This document shows, in pieces, positions 1 through 7,274 of a stretch of 38,139 bases of DNA. The notes under the pieces are model-generated. The model was not told the origin of the DNA. It was given only the letters and a program-made list of their open reading frames with translations, and searched no databases. A program made the position numbers and the translations under genes. Source of the stretch: Rheinheimera sp. (GTDB taxonomy: Bacteria; Pseudomonadota; Gammaproteobacteria; Enterobacterales; Alteromonadaceae); NCBI RefSeq assembly GCF_030824435.1, contig NZ_JAVBXS010000077.1, positions 1 through 38,139 of the forward strand. Reading direction: 5' to 3'. Position 1 is the stretch's first letter; every line of letters begins with the position of its first letter.

Positions 1-6
1 GTCATT

Positions 7-399
7 TTGTATACAATCGGCCAATTAGCCAATGCAGCTGTCGTTAACGTTGAAACTATCCGTTACTACGAACGCCGTGGTCTTGTTGAACAGCCTGGTA
101 AACCGACACAGGGGTTTCGCCAGTATCCTGTCACTACCCTGAATCGGCTTCGATTTATCAAGCGGGCGCAGGAGTTAGGGTTCACACTGGAAGAAATCCA
201 TCATCTGCTCACACTGAATGATACCCCATGTCAGGGCGTCCAGGACGTGGCCACACTCAAGCTTGCCAATGTCCGCTCAAAGATCGCAGATCTGCAGAGT
301 CTGGAACTTGTTCTTCATCATTTGCTGAACCAATGCGCATCCAATCCGGATCAGACCCATTGCCCCATTATCGAATCCCTACAACCACATAACAACTAA
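7..399 (+). CDS. merR: MerR mercury-responsive transcriptional regulator (5' end possibly cut by the window edge)
   Basis: Represses the mer promoter without mercury and activates it by DNA distortion when one Hg(II) bridges the dimer. The N-terminal winged helix-turn-helix (about residues 3-70, with NVETIRYYERRGL) is followed by a dimerisation helix. The three mercury-binding cysteines are present as C75, C110 and C119, with gaps of 35 and 9 residues as in the Tn501/Tn21 MerR. The ORF is counted from a TTG at position 7. No ribosome binding site can be judged and the frame is open to base 1, so the true start may be a few codons upstream, outside the window. Unlike the classic Tn21 arrangement with divergent merR, this gene points the same way as merTPA and its stop is only 15 bp before the operon -35 element. 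Identity is secure; only the start is unsure. Confidence 0.93.
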   Translation: MYTIGQLANAAVVNVETIRYYERRGLVEQPGKPTQGFRQYPVTTLNRLRFIKRAQELGFTLEEIHHLLTLNDTPCQGVQDVATLKLANVRSKIADLQSLELVLHHLLNQCASNPDQTHCPIIESLQPHNN

Positions 400-414
400 A
401 CCCACCGATTGGGC

Positions 415-446
415 TTGACTCCGTACTATGGTACGGCATCTACACT
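415..446 (+). promoter_or_regulatory. merTPA promoter with MerR operator
   Basis: The -35 element TTGACT (415-420) and a -10 element TACACT (441-446) are separated by 20 bp. The spacer contains the perfect dyad CCGTAC-TATG-GTACGG (421-436), which is the core of the known MerR operator. An over-long 19-20 bp spacer is the hallmark of MerR-family promoters: RNA polymerase is held inactive until the activated regulator untwists the DNA. merT starts 33 bp downstream of the -10 element. Confidence 0.92.
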
Positions 447-478
447 GGCACCGATAACTCTAATCGCAGGAGTAAAAC

Positions 479-826
479 GTGTCCATAAAAGAGTCAAATC
501 TCCCCGTTATCGGTGGAATAGTTGCGGCCATTGGTGCAGGCGTTTGTTGTGCCGGTCCTTTCGTTTTGTTGCTACTTGGGGTGAGTGGTTCCTGGATTGG
601 TCATTTGACCATGTTAGAACCTTATCGCCCTATTTTTATTCTGCTGGTTTTAACCTCGTTTGGATTTGCTGGCTGGAAGGTCTATCGACCTATTGACATG
701 TGCGCTCCAGGAACAGTCTGTGCAGTTCCCCAAGTGCGAAAACGCAGGCAGGTGATCTTTTGGTTATCAGCACTCACAGCATTAATGTTAGTCACCAGCA
801 ATTATTGGATTGTCTGGTTCGCCTGA
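479..826 (+). CDS. merT: MerT mercuric ion transport protein, inner membrane
   Basis: Carries Hg(II) across the inner membrane, taking it from MerP and handing it to cytoplasmic MerA. At 115 aa it matches the usual MerT length of about 116. Transmembrane helix 1 carries the vicinal pair C23-C24 (GVCCAGPF), and the cytoplasmic loop carries the second pair C75 and C81 (DMCAPGTVC). Both pairs are used for mercury relay in this family. Two further hydrophobic helices follow (about 48-66 and 93-112). The GTG start at 479 is chosen because AGGAG lies at 468-472, six bases upstream. It is the first gene behind the MerR-controlled promoter, and merP follows after about 50 bp. Confidence 0.95.
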   Translation: MSIKESNLPVIGGIVAAIGAGVCCAGPFVLLLLGVSGSWIGHLTMLEPYRPIFILLVLTSFGFAGWKVYRPIDMCAPGTVCAVPQVRKRRQVIFWLSALTALMLVTSNYWIVWFA

Positions 827-878
827 ATACTTTTTACCCTCAATTTTATTAACGTTTTATACGTTATTGGAGAGAATG

Positions 879-1154
879 ATGAAGAAAATCACCTTGTTGT
901 TTTTGCTAACGTTGACCAGCCTGAGCGCTATAGCCGAAACGAAAACGGTTACGTTGGAAGTTCCAACCATGAACTGCGTCACTTGTCCGTTTACAGTCAA
1001 AAAAGCCTTACAAAATGTAGAGGGCGTCAGTAAAGCTGAAGTCACCTTTGACACCAAGTTAGCAGTAGTCACCTTCGATGACGAAAAAACCACGGTGAAA
1101 GCACTGACTGAAGCCACCACTAACGCTGGTTATCCGTCAACGGTCAAAAAGTAA
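879..1154 (+). CDS. merP: MerP periplasmic mercuric ion-binding protein
   Basis: Periplasmic mercury scavenger that passes Hg(II) to MerT. The protein is 91 aa, exactly the usual MerP length. It has a Sec signal peptide of about 19 residues (basic start MKK, hydrophobic core, cleavage after AIA) and a mature heavy-metal-associated (HMA) domain with the metal site MNCVTC, followed by PFTVKKAL as in other MerPs. Two adjacent ATGs occur (876 and 879). The second is chosen because it gives better spacing from GGAGAG (869-874) and the canonical length. An in-frame extension further upstream would overlap merT and remove the signal peptide, so it is rejected. Confidence 0.95.
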   Translation: MKKITLLFLLTLTSLSAIAETKTVTLEVPTMNCVTCPFTVKKALQNVEGVSKAEVTFDTKLAVVTFDDEKTTVKALTEATTNAGYPSTVKK

Positions 1155-1264
1155 AGCGCGGAAATACACATATGATTACGGCCCCGTTTCGGCAATAAGC
1201 TGAGCGCATTGGTTATGATAATTAACAATCACAGAAAATACTTCTTCGCTGTTGAGGAACGAAA

Positions 1265-2917
1265 ATGATCTTGTTATCGATAAAAGGGATGACCTGCCCA
1301 AGCTGTGTCGCCCATATCAAAGATGCGCTCGATGCGACCGAAGGCGTTAATTACGTTGAGATCTCCTATGCAAACGCCAGCGCAGCGATCACCACAAACG
1401 GGAAGGTAAGTGTCGCGGATCTCGTCAAGGCGGTTGAAACTCTGGGTTATGCCGCACAAGTCAATCCAGAACCTCAACCTTGTTTTGACAACACAAATAT
1501 CAGCAATACAGAAAATATCAGCCCACAACAAGTGGTAATCATTGGCAGTGGCTCTGGTGCGTTTGCCTGTGCGATTAAAGCTGCTGACGGAGGAGCTAAG
1601 GTTACGCTTATCGAAGGTGCGGATGTTATTGGCGGTTGCTGTGTCAATGTCGGCTGTGTCCCGTCTAAGATCCTGATCCGCGCCGCACAACTGGCGCAGC
1701 AACAACGAAACAACCCTTTTACCGGATTGGTAAATCATTCGCCACAGCTTAATCGCGCACTATTGACGGAGCAGCAAACAACGCTTGTCGAAGAATTGCG
1801 CGTGGCAAAATACCAAAATATTCTGGATATCAATCCGGCACTGAGTTTGATCAAAGGTTGGGCTACTTTCAAAAACGCGAACACTTTGATCGTCAGCCAA
1901 AGTGATGGCTCCCAGCAAGAAATACACGCCGACAAGGTGCTCATTGCTACCGGTTCGAGCCCGACCATCCCGCCTATTGAAGGTCTGAGCGAAACCCCGT
2001 ACTGGACTTCTACTGAGGCGCTGTTTGCGACAGAACGACCACAACATCTGGTCATCATTGGATCTTCTGTCGTTGCGCTGGAAATTGCTCAGGCTTATCG
2101 CCGTTTAGGCAGTGATGTTACCCTTTTGGCCAGACATACGCTTCTTTATCGCGATGAGCCGTTACTCGGCGAAAAATTAACAGATTGCTTTGAGAAAGAA
2201 GGGATCAGGGTTCTAAACCATACTGAGGCGTCAAATGTTTCCCATGACGGTCGACAGTTTACCTTGAAAACCAATGTAGGCAATTTACGTTGTGACAAGC
2301 TTTTAATATGCACCGGCCGTCATGCAAATACGGCCAGTCTTAACCTCGAAGTAGTTGGGATCCGGACAGACAAACACGGTGCGATCATCGTTAACGAGAT
2401 GATGGAAACAAGCGTTCCAGGAATTTATGCCGCAGGTGATTGCTCCACTATGCCGCAGTTTGTGTATGTCGCTGCGGCTGCTGGTAGCCGTGCAGGAATG
2501 AATATGACCGGTGACGAGAGTAAACTTGATCTATCTTCGATGCCTGCGGTCATTTTTACCGATCCGCAGGTTGCAACCGTCGGACTGACTGAAGCTGAGG
2601 CCAGACAGAAGGGGATTCACACAGACAGTCGGGTACTCGACATGAAAAATGTACCCAGAGCGCTGGCCAATTTCGAAACTGATGGTTTTATAAAACTGGT
2701 GATTGAAAAGACCACAGGAAGACTGATTGGTGCACAACTTTTGGCCCATGAAGGCGGAGAAATGATCCAAACTGCAGCTCTAGCTATCCGCAATCGGATG
2801 ACTATCAATGAGTTAGCTGACCAGTTGTTTCCATATTTGACCATGGTTGAAGGGATCAAGCTCTGCGCCCAAACCTTTCACAAAGATGTGAATGAGTTGT
2901 CCTGCTGTGCTGGATGA
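1265..2917 (+). CDS. merA: MerA mercuric reductase with N-terminal HMA domain
   Basis: Cytoplasmic NADPH-dependent flavoenzyme that reduces Hg(II) to volatile Hg(0). It has 550 aa. An N-terminal MerP-like domain (1-67) has GMTCPSC with C11 and C14. An FAD-binding Rossmann fold follows (GSGSGAFACA, about 95-104). The redox disulfide motif is at 123-131 with C126 and C131. A NAD(P)-binding fold comes next, then the pyridine-nucleotide-disulfide oxidoreductase dimerisation domain, ending in the C-terminal pair C547-C548 (SCCAG) that receives mercury from the partner subunit. The motif reads GGCCVNVGC rather than the usual GGTCVNVGC, adding a cysteine (C125) beside the redox pair. The ATG is set by GAGGAA (1254-1259). 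A gap of about 110 bp separates it from merP. No merB, merD or merE follows within the window. Confidence 0.96.
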   Translation: MILLSIKGMTCPSCVAHIKDALDATEGVNYVEISYANASAAITTNGKVSVADLVKAVETLGYAAQVNPEPQPCFDNTNISNTENISPQQVVIIGSGSGAFACAIKAADGGAKVTLIEGADVIGGCCVNVGCVPSKILIRAAQLAQQQRNNPFTGLVNHSPQLNRALLTEQQTTLVEELRVAKYQNILDINPALSLIKGWATFKNANTLIVSQSDGSQQEIHADKVLIATGSSPTIPPIEGLSETPYWTSTEALFATERPQHLVIIGSSVVALEIAQAYRRLGSDVTLLARHTLLYRDEPLLGEKLTDCFEKEGIRVLNHTEASNVSHDGRQFTLKTNVGNLRCDKLLICTGRHANTASLNLEVVGIRTDKHGAIIVNEMMETSVPGIYAAGDCSTMPQFVYVAAAAGSRAGMNMTGDESKLDLSSMPAVIFTDPQVATVGLTEAEARQKGIHTDSRVLDMKNVPRALANFETDGFIKLVIEKTTGRLIGAQLLAHEGGEMIQTAALAIRNRMTINELADQLFPYLTMVEGIKLCAQTFHKDVNELSCCAG

Positions 2918-3534
2918 AATTGACTCCGCTGTATAATGCACTTCACTTCTATAGCCACCAGGTTGTTTTGGCCCTATAAATAATACGTTCATTACCTTGT
3001 CATCAATCAGAACATTCTCAAGTGACAATGAACACTCGATCCCAATAGGTTTGCTTATGGCATTTTGTTTCACCTTTAGCGGCGATTAGAAGTGAGACTG
3101 AAGGTAACCAACTTGCAATAAACCTATGTAACATAATAAAAGTTTTGTTTTATTGCTGCGTTTTCGTTGCTCGGTGGCTTGAATGTGTACTCGCAAGGAG
3201 CAAGGGCGTTCAGTGCAAAAAGTTAACTGGCACAACTCACATGAGCGTAAAAATAGGCCACAATGAAGGGCAGTTCGATTTGGATATTTGAAACAAAAAA
3301 ATAACATATAGATTTTTTGTTTCAAACCAAGCAGTTAAAAAGAGTTCGTTGTACGGCTACAATCGATTTAGGCAATTTATAACGTAAAACCGTGTTAAAG
3401 CCCGATAGGTGATACTTTTTGTGGGCCGAGCCCTCAAAAGTGGCCGAAACCCAGTATTGACGGTGGTTCTAACGTTATTTTCTTCGGAAAGGTTTGTACT
3501 ACCGTTTTGACTTGCAAACTAAAGAACATTAGTT
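2918..3534. other. Gene-free AT-rich stretch downstream of merA
   Basis: No convincing coding region was found on either strand. The open frames present are short, overlap merA or lack a ribosome binding site, and resemble no family I know. The stretch holds one strong AT-rich inverted repeat (listed separately). No recognisable transposase, Tn21-type terminal repeat or integron recombination site was seen. It probably spans the junction between the acquired mer block and the older chromosome. Confidence 0.5.
3287..3326. repeat. Perfect 14-bp AT-rich inverted repeat
   Basis: TTTGAAACAAAAAA (3287-3300) is exactly complementary to TTTTTTGTTTCAAA (3313-3326) across a 12-base loop. The stem contains only two G-C pairs, so it is a weak RNA terminator. 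It could be a protein-binding palindrome or a relic of the mobile-element end. Confidence 0.6.
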
Positions 3535-3562
3535 AAAAAGCCCTGAAATTTCAGGGCTTTTT
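3535..3562. terminator. Bidirectional Rho-independent terminator
   Basis: Palindrome AGCCCTGAAATTTCAGGGCT flanked by five A on the left and five T on the right, so it can end transcription from both sides. On the - strand it lies just past the stop of the DUF2235 gene. On the + strand it closes the mer side. Confidence 0.88.
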
Positions 3563-3595
3563 CTTGAGGGCGTGCTGGGGTTGCTACTGTTGTAT

Positions 3596-4843
3596 TTAAC
3601 GTCTGAGGCCAAATCTGTTGTTGGCTGCCCAGACACATTGCAGTTTCAGTTGTTGTTGGCCAAGCAATAAATCCACAACACTGTTCAGCGGCAGTTGGAT
3701 ATTGGTGCGGATGGCAGCACCAACACCCGGGCTGTAATTTTCCACGGCACAGGGGTGGCTTTGCTGGTCAATATGAAGCACAGCCGGTGTGGCAAAGGTC
3801 TGGAAACGGTCAAACTGCCGGCGATTGCCATTCAGGTGCCGGGGTTGGAGTTTCAGGCTTTCGGGCTGGTAATTGCTGGCCTGCATACGTTCAAATACCG
3901 ATTCATGCACCCGCATCACATGGCCAGGTCCTGGTGTGGTTTCCACTTTACGAATGCGTGGACTGTCCATCACCCGGCCAAACAGCTGGTGCGCCATGCC
4001 GTAAGAGTCGTGTAATGGTGCCAGCGAACTTGGTGTAACAGAAGCCTGCCAGACCGGATCCTGGGTATCAAATTCCAGACCCAATTGGCTGGCCTTTTCT
4101 ACCATCCAGACCAGGCTGACATCTGACACCCTGTGATCTGCATATCCACCACCCACATCTGAATGTACCCCGGCAAACCAGCATTGTTCGACATGTTGCC
4201 CGGGGGCCAAATCGCCGGTCCAGATCGAAGGTGCAAAAGGACCGCGTTTTTCATCCAGCGCCAGTGCATGATAAGCATGCCGCACCAGTTTGCTGATGTC
4301 GGTGTCAAAAAAGCTCACCAGCGATTTTGATAGTTGCCTAAGGCCTGGGGTTGGCACTCCCAGTGCACCCACAGTGTCCCAGACGCCAATCATATTGATG
4401 GCGGGTCTGTGATTCCCCTGATACAGGCTGGTATTACGTTTTGCAGGTTCGGTGCGGTAATAATTGTAAGCTTGCGGCAGTTGTTCCCAATGATCTTTGC
4501 GCAACAAACCTATGGCATTGATCATGCCTGCAATAGCGCGCGCGGTATAAGCACCGCGGCTAAAACCAAAGAGGTAAATTTCGTCGTTGGGTTCGTAGTT
4601 ATGAATAATAAAACGGTAACCATCCAATACGTTTTTTTCGATCCCCTTACCGGTGGCGCCGCCAATAAATTTGTCAATGGAACCACCAGTGCCAACCCCC
4701 TGATCATAAAACACCACCTGATGCACACCATGTTTATCCACAGGTGCCAGATGATGGGCAATTTTAATCACATTGGTTGGATTCTGATCCGGTTCGTTCC
4801 AGGTGCCGTCACAACAGACCACTATCCTTTTCATCGTTTTCAT
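3596..4843 (-). CDS. DUF2235 (Tle1-like) alpha/beta-hydrolase domain protein
   Basis: A 415-aa single-domain protein of the DUF2235 family, the catalytic fold of Tle1-type phospholipase effectors. It opens with VVCCDGTWNEP, a family signature. The nucleophile motif G-F-S-R-G has its serine at residue 95 in FGFSRGAYTARA. Conserved acidic segments follow at VWDTVG (D156) and GVHSDVGGGY (H227, D229). There is no signal peptide and no VgrG, PAAR or immunity-like neighbour, so a secretion-system role is not supported here. Many DUF2235 proteins are stand-alone and uncharacterised. The start at 4843 is chosen over a longer frame because GGAGG lies seven bases upstream. A terminator (3535-3562) follows. 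The family call is firm; the substrate is unknown. Confidence 0.88.
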   Translation of the reverse strand: MKTMKRIVVCCDGTWNEPDQNPTNVIKIAHHLAPVDKHGVHQVVFYDQGVGTGGSIDKFIGGATGKGIEKNVLDGYRFIIHNYEPNDEIYLFGFSRGAYTARAIAGMINAIGLLRKDHWEQLPQAYNYYRTEPAKRNTSLYQGNHRPAINMIGVWDTVGALGVPTPGLRQLSKSLVSFFDTDISKLVRHAYHALALDEKRGPFAPSIWTGDLAPGQHVEQCWFAGVHSDVGGGYADHRVSDVSLVWMVEKASQLGLEFDTQDPVWQASVTPSSLAPLHDSYGMAHQLFGRVMDSPRIRKVETTPGPGHVMRVHESVFERMQASNYQPESLKLQPRHLNGNRRQFDRFQTFATPAVLHIDQQSHPCAVENYSPGVGAAIRTNIQLPLNSVVDLLLGQQQLKLQCVWAANNRFGLRR

Positions 4844-4992
4844 AATGATGCCTCCAGATGGCAAAAGATGAATTTTGCGTTGTATGCAGCACGGCATCCT
4901 CATCTGCATTTAAGCAGTATAGGTGAGCGCAACCGGGGGGATGGCAGCAAAGTGGCAGAGCGCACCGAATTTATCAAAAAGATCAGAATTTG

Positions 4993-5015
4993 TTGTCAGA
5001 GTCTGTTGCTGACAA
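4993..5015 (-). terminator. Possible weak terminator after fumC
   Basis: A 7-bp inverted repeat, TTGTCAG/CTGACAA, with a 9-base loop lies 18 bp past the fumC stop. The run of T that should follow on the - strand is displaced by about 12 bases, so this is only a weak candidate. Confidence 0.3.
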
Positions 5016-5032
5016 GAAAGTGGCTTTGCCTG

Positions 5033-6394
5033 TTACACCAACAAAGCCGGATCCAGTAGTTTTTGCAGTTCCTCTGCACTCAGACCGGACATTTCAATGG
5101 CAATATCCAGTACCGGCCTTTGTTGCAGATAAGCCTGTTTGGCAATAGCCGCCGCTTTTTCATAACCAATCAGCGGGTTGAGTGCAGTCACCAGCACAGG
5201 GTTCAGTGCCAGAGTTCTTGTTGTATTGTGCTGCAATACCACTAAACCGCCGATACACTGCTGCGCCAGCGCCTGACAACTGCCCGTCATCAGCTCAATA
5301 CTGCCAAGCAGATTATTGGCCACCAAAGGCAACATCACGTTCAGCTCAAAATTGCCGGATTGACCGGCCACTGTAATGGCGCTGTCGTGGCCTATCACCT
5401 GAGCACAGGCCATAGCAACAGCTTCCGGGATCACCGGGTTGACTTTGCCCGGCATCATAGAGGAGCCGGGTTGTAACGCTGGTAAAGTGATTTCGGCCAG
5501 TCCGGCCAGCGGGCCAGAGTTCATCCAACGTAAATCATTGGCAATTTTCATCAGCGCTACCGCCAGAGTTTTGACAGCGCCGGAGCAGGCCACGGCCACA
5601 TCCTGAGTGGCAATATTAAAAAAGAAATTATCAGCGGGGCGCAGGGAAAGGCCGCTGAGCTTACTGAGCTGTGCAGCAAACAATGCCGCAAACTGGGGGT
5701 GGGCATTGACGCCTGTACCCACCGCTGTGCCGCCTTGCGCCAATTGTTGCAATCTGGGTAATTGTTCAGTGAGTAAGGTCTGACCATGCTGCAACTGCGC
5801 CTGCCAGCCGGAAAATACCTGTGAAAAACGCACCGGCATGGCATCCATTAAATGGGTGCGGCCGGTTTTTAACACCTGACCATATTCGGCACTTTTGTCT
5901 GCAATCACCTGTTGCAGCCCAACCAAAGCCGGCAGCAGTTGTTGTTGCAGTGCCAGCGCTGCACTCAGATGAATGGCGGTTGGGATAGTGTCATTGCTGC
6001 TTTGCCCCAGATTCACCTGATCGTTGGGGTGAATTTTTTCGCCGGCAAGCTGGCTTGCCGCTGTGGCCAGTACTTCATTGACATTCATATTACTGCTGGT
6101 GCCGGAGCCGGTCTGATACACAGAAACCGGATATTGCCTGGCCTCTGTGTGCGCCAGTTGGGCCTGCGCTGCCTGCATAATAGCCTGGGCTATGGCCGGC
6201 TTTAATAACCCCAGCTCTGCATTGGCTGCTGCCGCCGCCTGTTTGATTTGCAATAAAGCACGGATAAAAGCCAGTGGCATAGTGCTGCGGTTCAGATGGA
6301 AATTGTCGACTGCACGTTGGGTTTGGGCCTGATATAACGCATAGGCCGGTACTTGCAGTGCGCCCATGCTGTCGTGTTCGGTGCGGCTGGTCAT
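5033..6394 (-). CDS. fumC: Class II (FumC-type) fumarate hydratase
   Basis: Interconverts fumarate and L-malate in the TCA cycle. It is an oxygen-stable, iron-free homotetramer of the aspartase/fumarase superfamily. At 453 aa it is slightly shorter than E. coli FumC (467). Superfamily regions are present in order: GSGTSSNMNVNEV, QSSNDTIPTA, GRTHLMDAMPV, and the signature GSSMMPGKVNP with the mobile catalytic loop. The C-terminal end (NPLIGYEKAAAIAK) is fumarase-like rather than aspartase-like. The frame extends about 66 codons upstream, but those residues resemble no fumarase. The ATG at 6394 is preceded by AGGA at a good distance. The interval to the next gene (6395-6589) holds only a weak hairpin at 6534-6550. 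Aspartase or another lyase is a less likely alternative. Confidence 0.85.
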   Translation of the reverse strand: MTSRTEHDSMGALQVPAYALYQAQTQRAVDNFHLNRSTMPLAFIRALLQIKQAAAAANAELGLLKPAIAQAIMQAAQAQLAHTEARQYPVSVYQTGSGTSSNMNVNEVLATAASQLAGEKIHPNDQVNLGQSSNDTIPTAIHLSAALALQQQLLPALVGLQQVIADKSAEYGQVLKTGRTHLMDAMPVRFSQVFSGWQAQLQHGQTLLTEQLPRLQQLAQGGTAVGTGVNAHPQFAALFAAQLSKLSGLSLRPADNFFFNIATQDVAVACSGAVKTLAVALMKIANDLRWMNSGPLAGLAEITLPALQPGSSMMPGKVNPVIPEAVAMACAQVIGHDSAITVAGQSGNFELNVMLPLVANNLLGSIELMTGSCQALAQQCIGGLVVLQHNTTRTLALNPVLVTALNPLIGYEKAAAIAKQAYLQQRPVLDIAIEMSGLSAEELQKLLDPALLV

Positions 6395-6589
6395 CAGAAG
6401 TTCCTGCAGAAGTTTTTTGTTACAAATGGCAGCATAGACCTCAGCGGCCATTTTGGCTGTGTGATCACAGGACAAAAGCCGAAGTGGCTTTTTTGATTGT
6501 AGTGGCCAGATAAAAACGGGGTTTAACAATTCACCAGGCCCGAACCCTGGTTGGCGGTGTTTGAGCTGTTTTTGCTTTGCAATAAACAA

Positions 6590-6614
6590 CAAGGGCGCTG
6601 TTGCAGCGCCCTTG
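6590..6614 (-). terminator. Rho-independent terminator of the 6623-7168 gene
   Basis: An 11-bp GC-rich stem, CAAGGGCGCTG pairing with CAGCGCCCTTG, around a 3-base loop. On the - strand it is followed by TTGTTTATT. It lies 9 bp beyond the stop of the membrane protein gene and separates it from fumC. Confidence 0.8.
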
Positions 6615-6622
6615 TTTTGCAG

Positions 6623-7168
6623 TTAACCGGTGGCCTTTTTACCGCCTGTCAGCAAGTCAAACAGATATAACAACACAGGGCGTACCACTTTATACATCAG
6701 CACTGCCATCAGCAGGATCAGGCAGCCAAAAGCTGTGGGTAACAACACACCGAAGGTGTAACTCATCGCCAGCACAAAACCTAATAAAAATTCAGCCCGG
6801 TATAACGGGAAAAACAGCGCCAGCAACGGCAGACTAAGCATCAGCTGCGACAAAACCTGTTCTCTGCCTTGCAGAAATAACACCGAAATCAGCACCCCAA
6901 ACAACACCGCACAGGCAAAGGCGCCTAGCACACCAGCCGGATAAGCTTGGTGTACCCGCCGGTAAATCCGGCCCAGTAAAAACCAGCTCAGCACCGGCAT
7001 TATTAAAGCGCCCCACCAGTTGGAAATAGCCGGTAAATCGGCTTGATTTAACAAGTGGTGGCTGACCACACCACCGTTAAAATGTTCAAAAGCCAGCAGG
7101 GCCCAAATGTAGATACTGCTGACTAAAGTGAGGATAAGTTGATGTGGTTGCAATTGTTGTTTAGTCAT
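6623..7168 (-). CDS. Small multispanning membrane protein, unknown function
   Basis: I do not recognise a family. The 181-aa protein has about five hydrophobic segments (roughly 11-29, 52-68, 79-99, 107-126 and 131-165) and a short basic C-terminus (GGKKATG), as expected for an inner-membrane protein. It has no metal-binding motif and no catalytic signature. The ATG at 7168 has GGAG about nine bases upstream. It lies about 100 bp downstream of the MbnH-like gene on the same strand and has its own terminator, so co-transcription with the metallo-mystery pair is possible but unproven. Confidence 0.7.
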   Translation of the reverse strand: MTKQQLQPHQLILTLVSSIYIWALLAFEHFNGGVVSHHLLNQADLPAISNWWGALIMPVLSWFLLGRIYRRVHQAYPAGVLGAFACAVLFGVLISVLFLQGREQVLSQLMLSLPLLALFFPLYRAEFLLGFVLAMSYTFGVLLPTAFGCLILLMAVLMYKVVRPVLLYLFDLLTGGKKATG

Positions 7169-7274
7169 TGTGCTGCTCCATAAAGAACAACCAGTGTAGT
7201 TTGCTGCTGCAACATGCCAAGCACCAGAGTGTAAGAAAAATTATCTGGCATCTGGTGGTTGTCGGCTGAAAGTG

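Noticed and set aside
2813-3073. 86-codon - strand frame overlapping the 3' end of merA
   Set aside because: About 100 bp lie antisense to merA, and the rest has no recognisable family or ribosome site.
3086-3325. 79-codon open frame on the - strand downstream of merA
   Set aside because: No ribosome binding site, overlaps the AT-rich palindrome and shows no recognisable domain; treated as chance.
6534-6550. Short CCAGG/CCTGG hairpin resembling a tRNA T-arm
   Set aside because: The loop does not read TTC at the required position and no other tRNA arms surround it.
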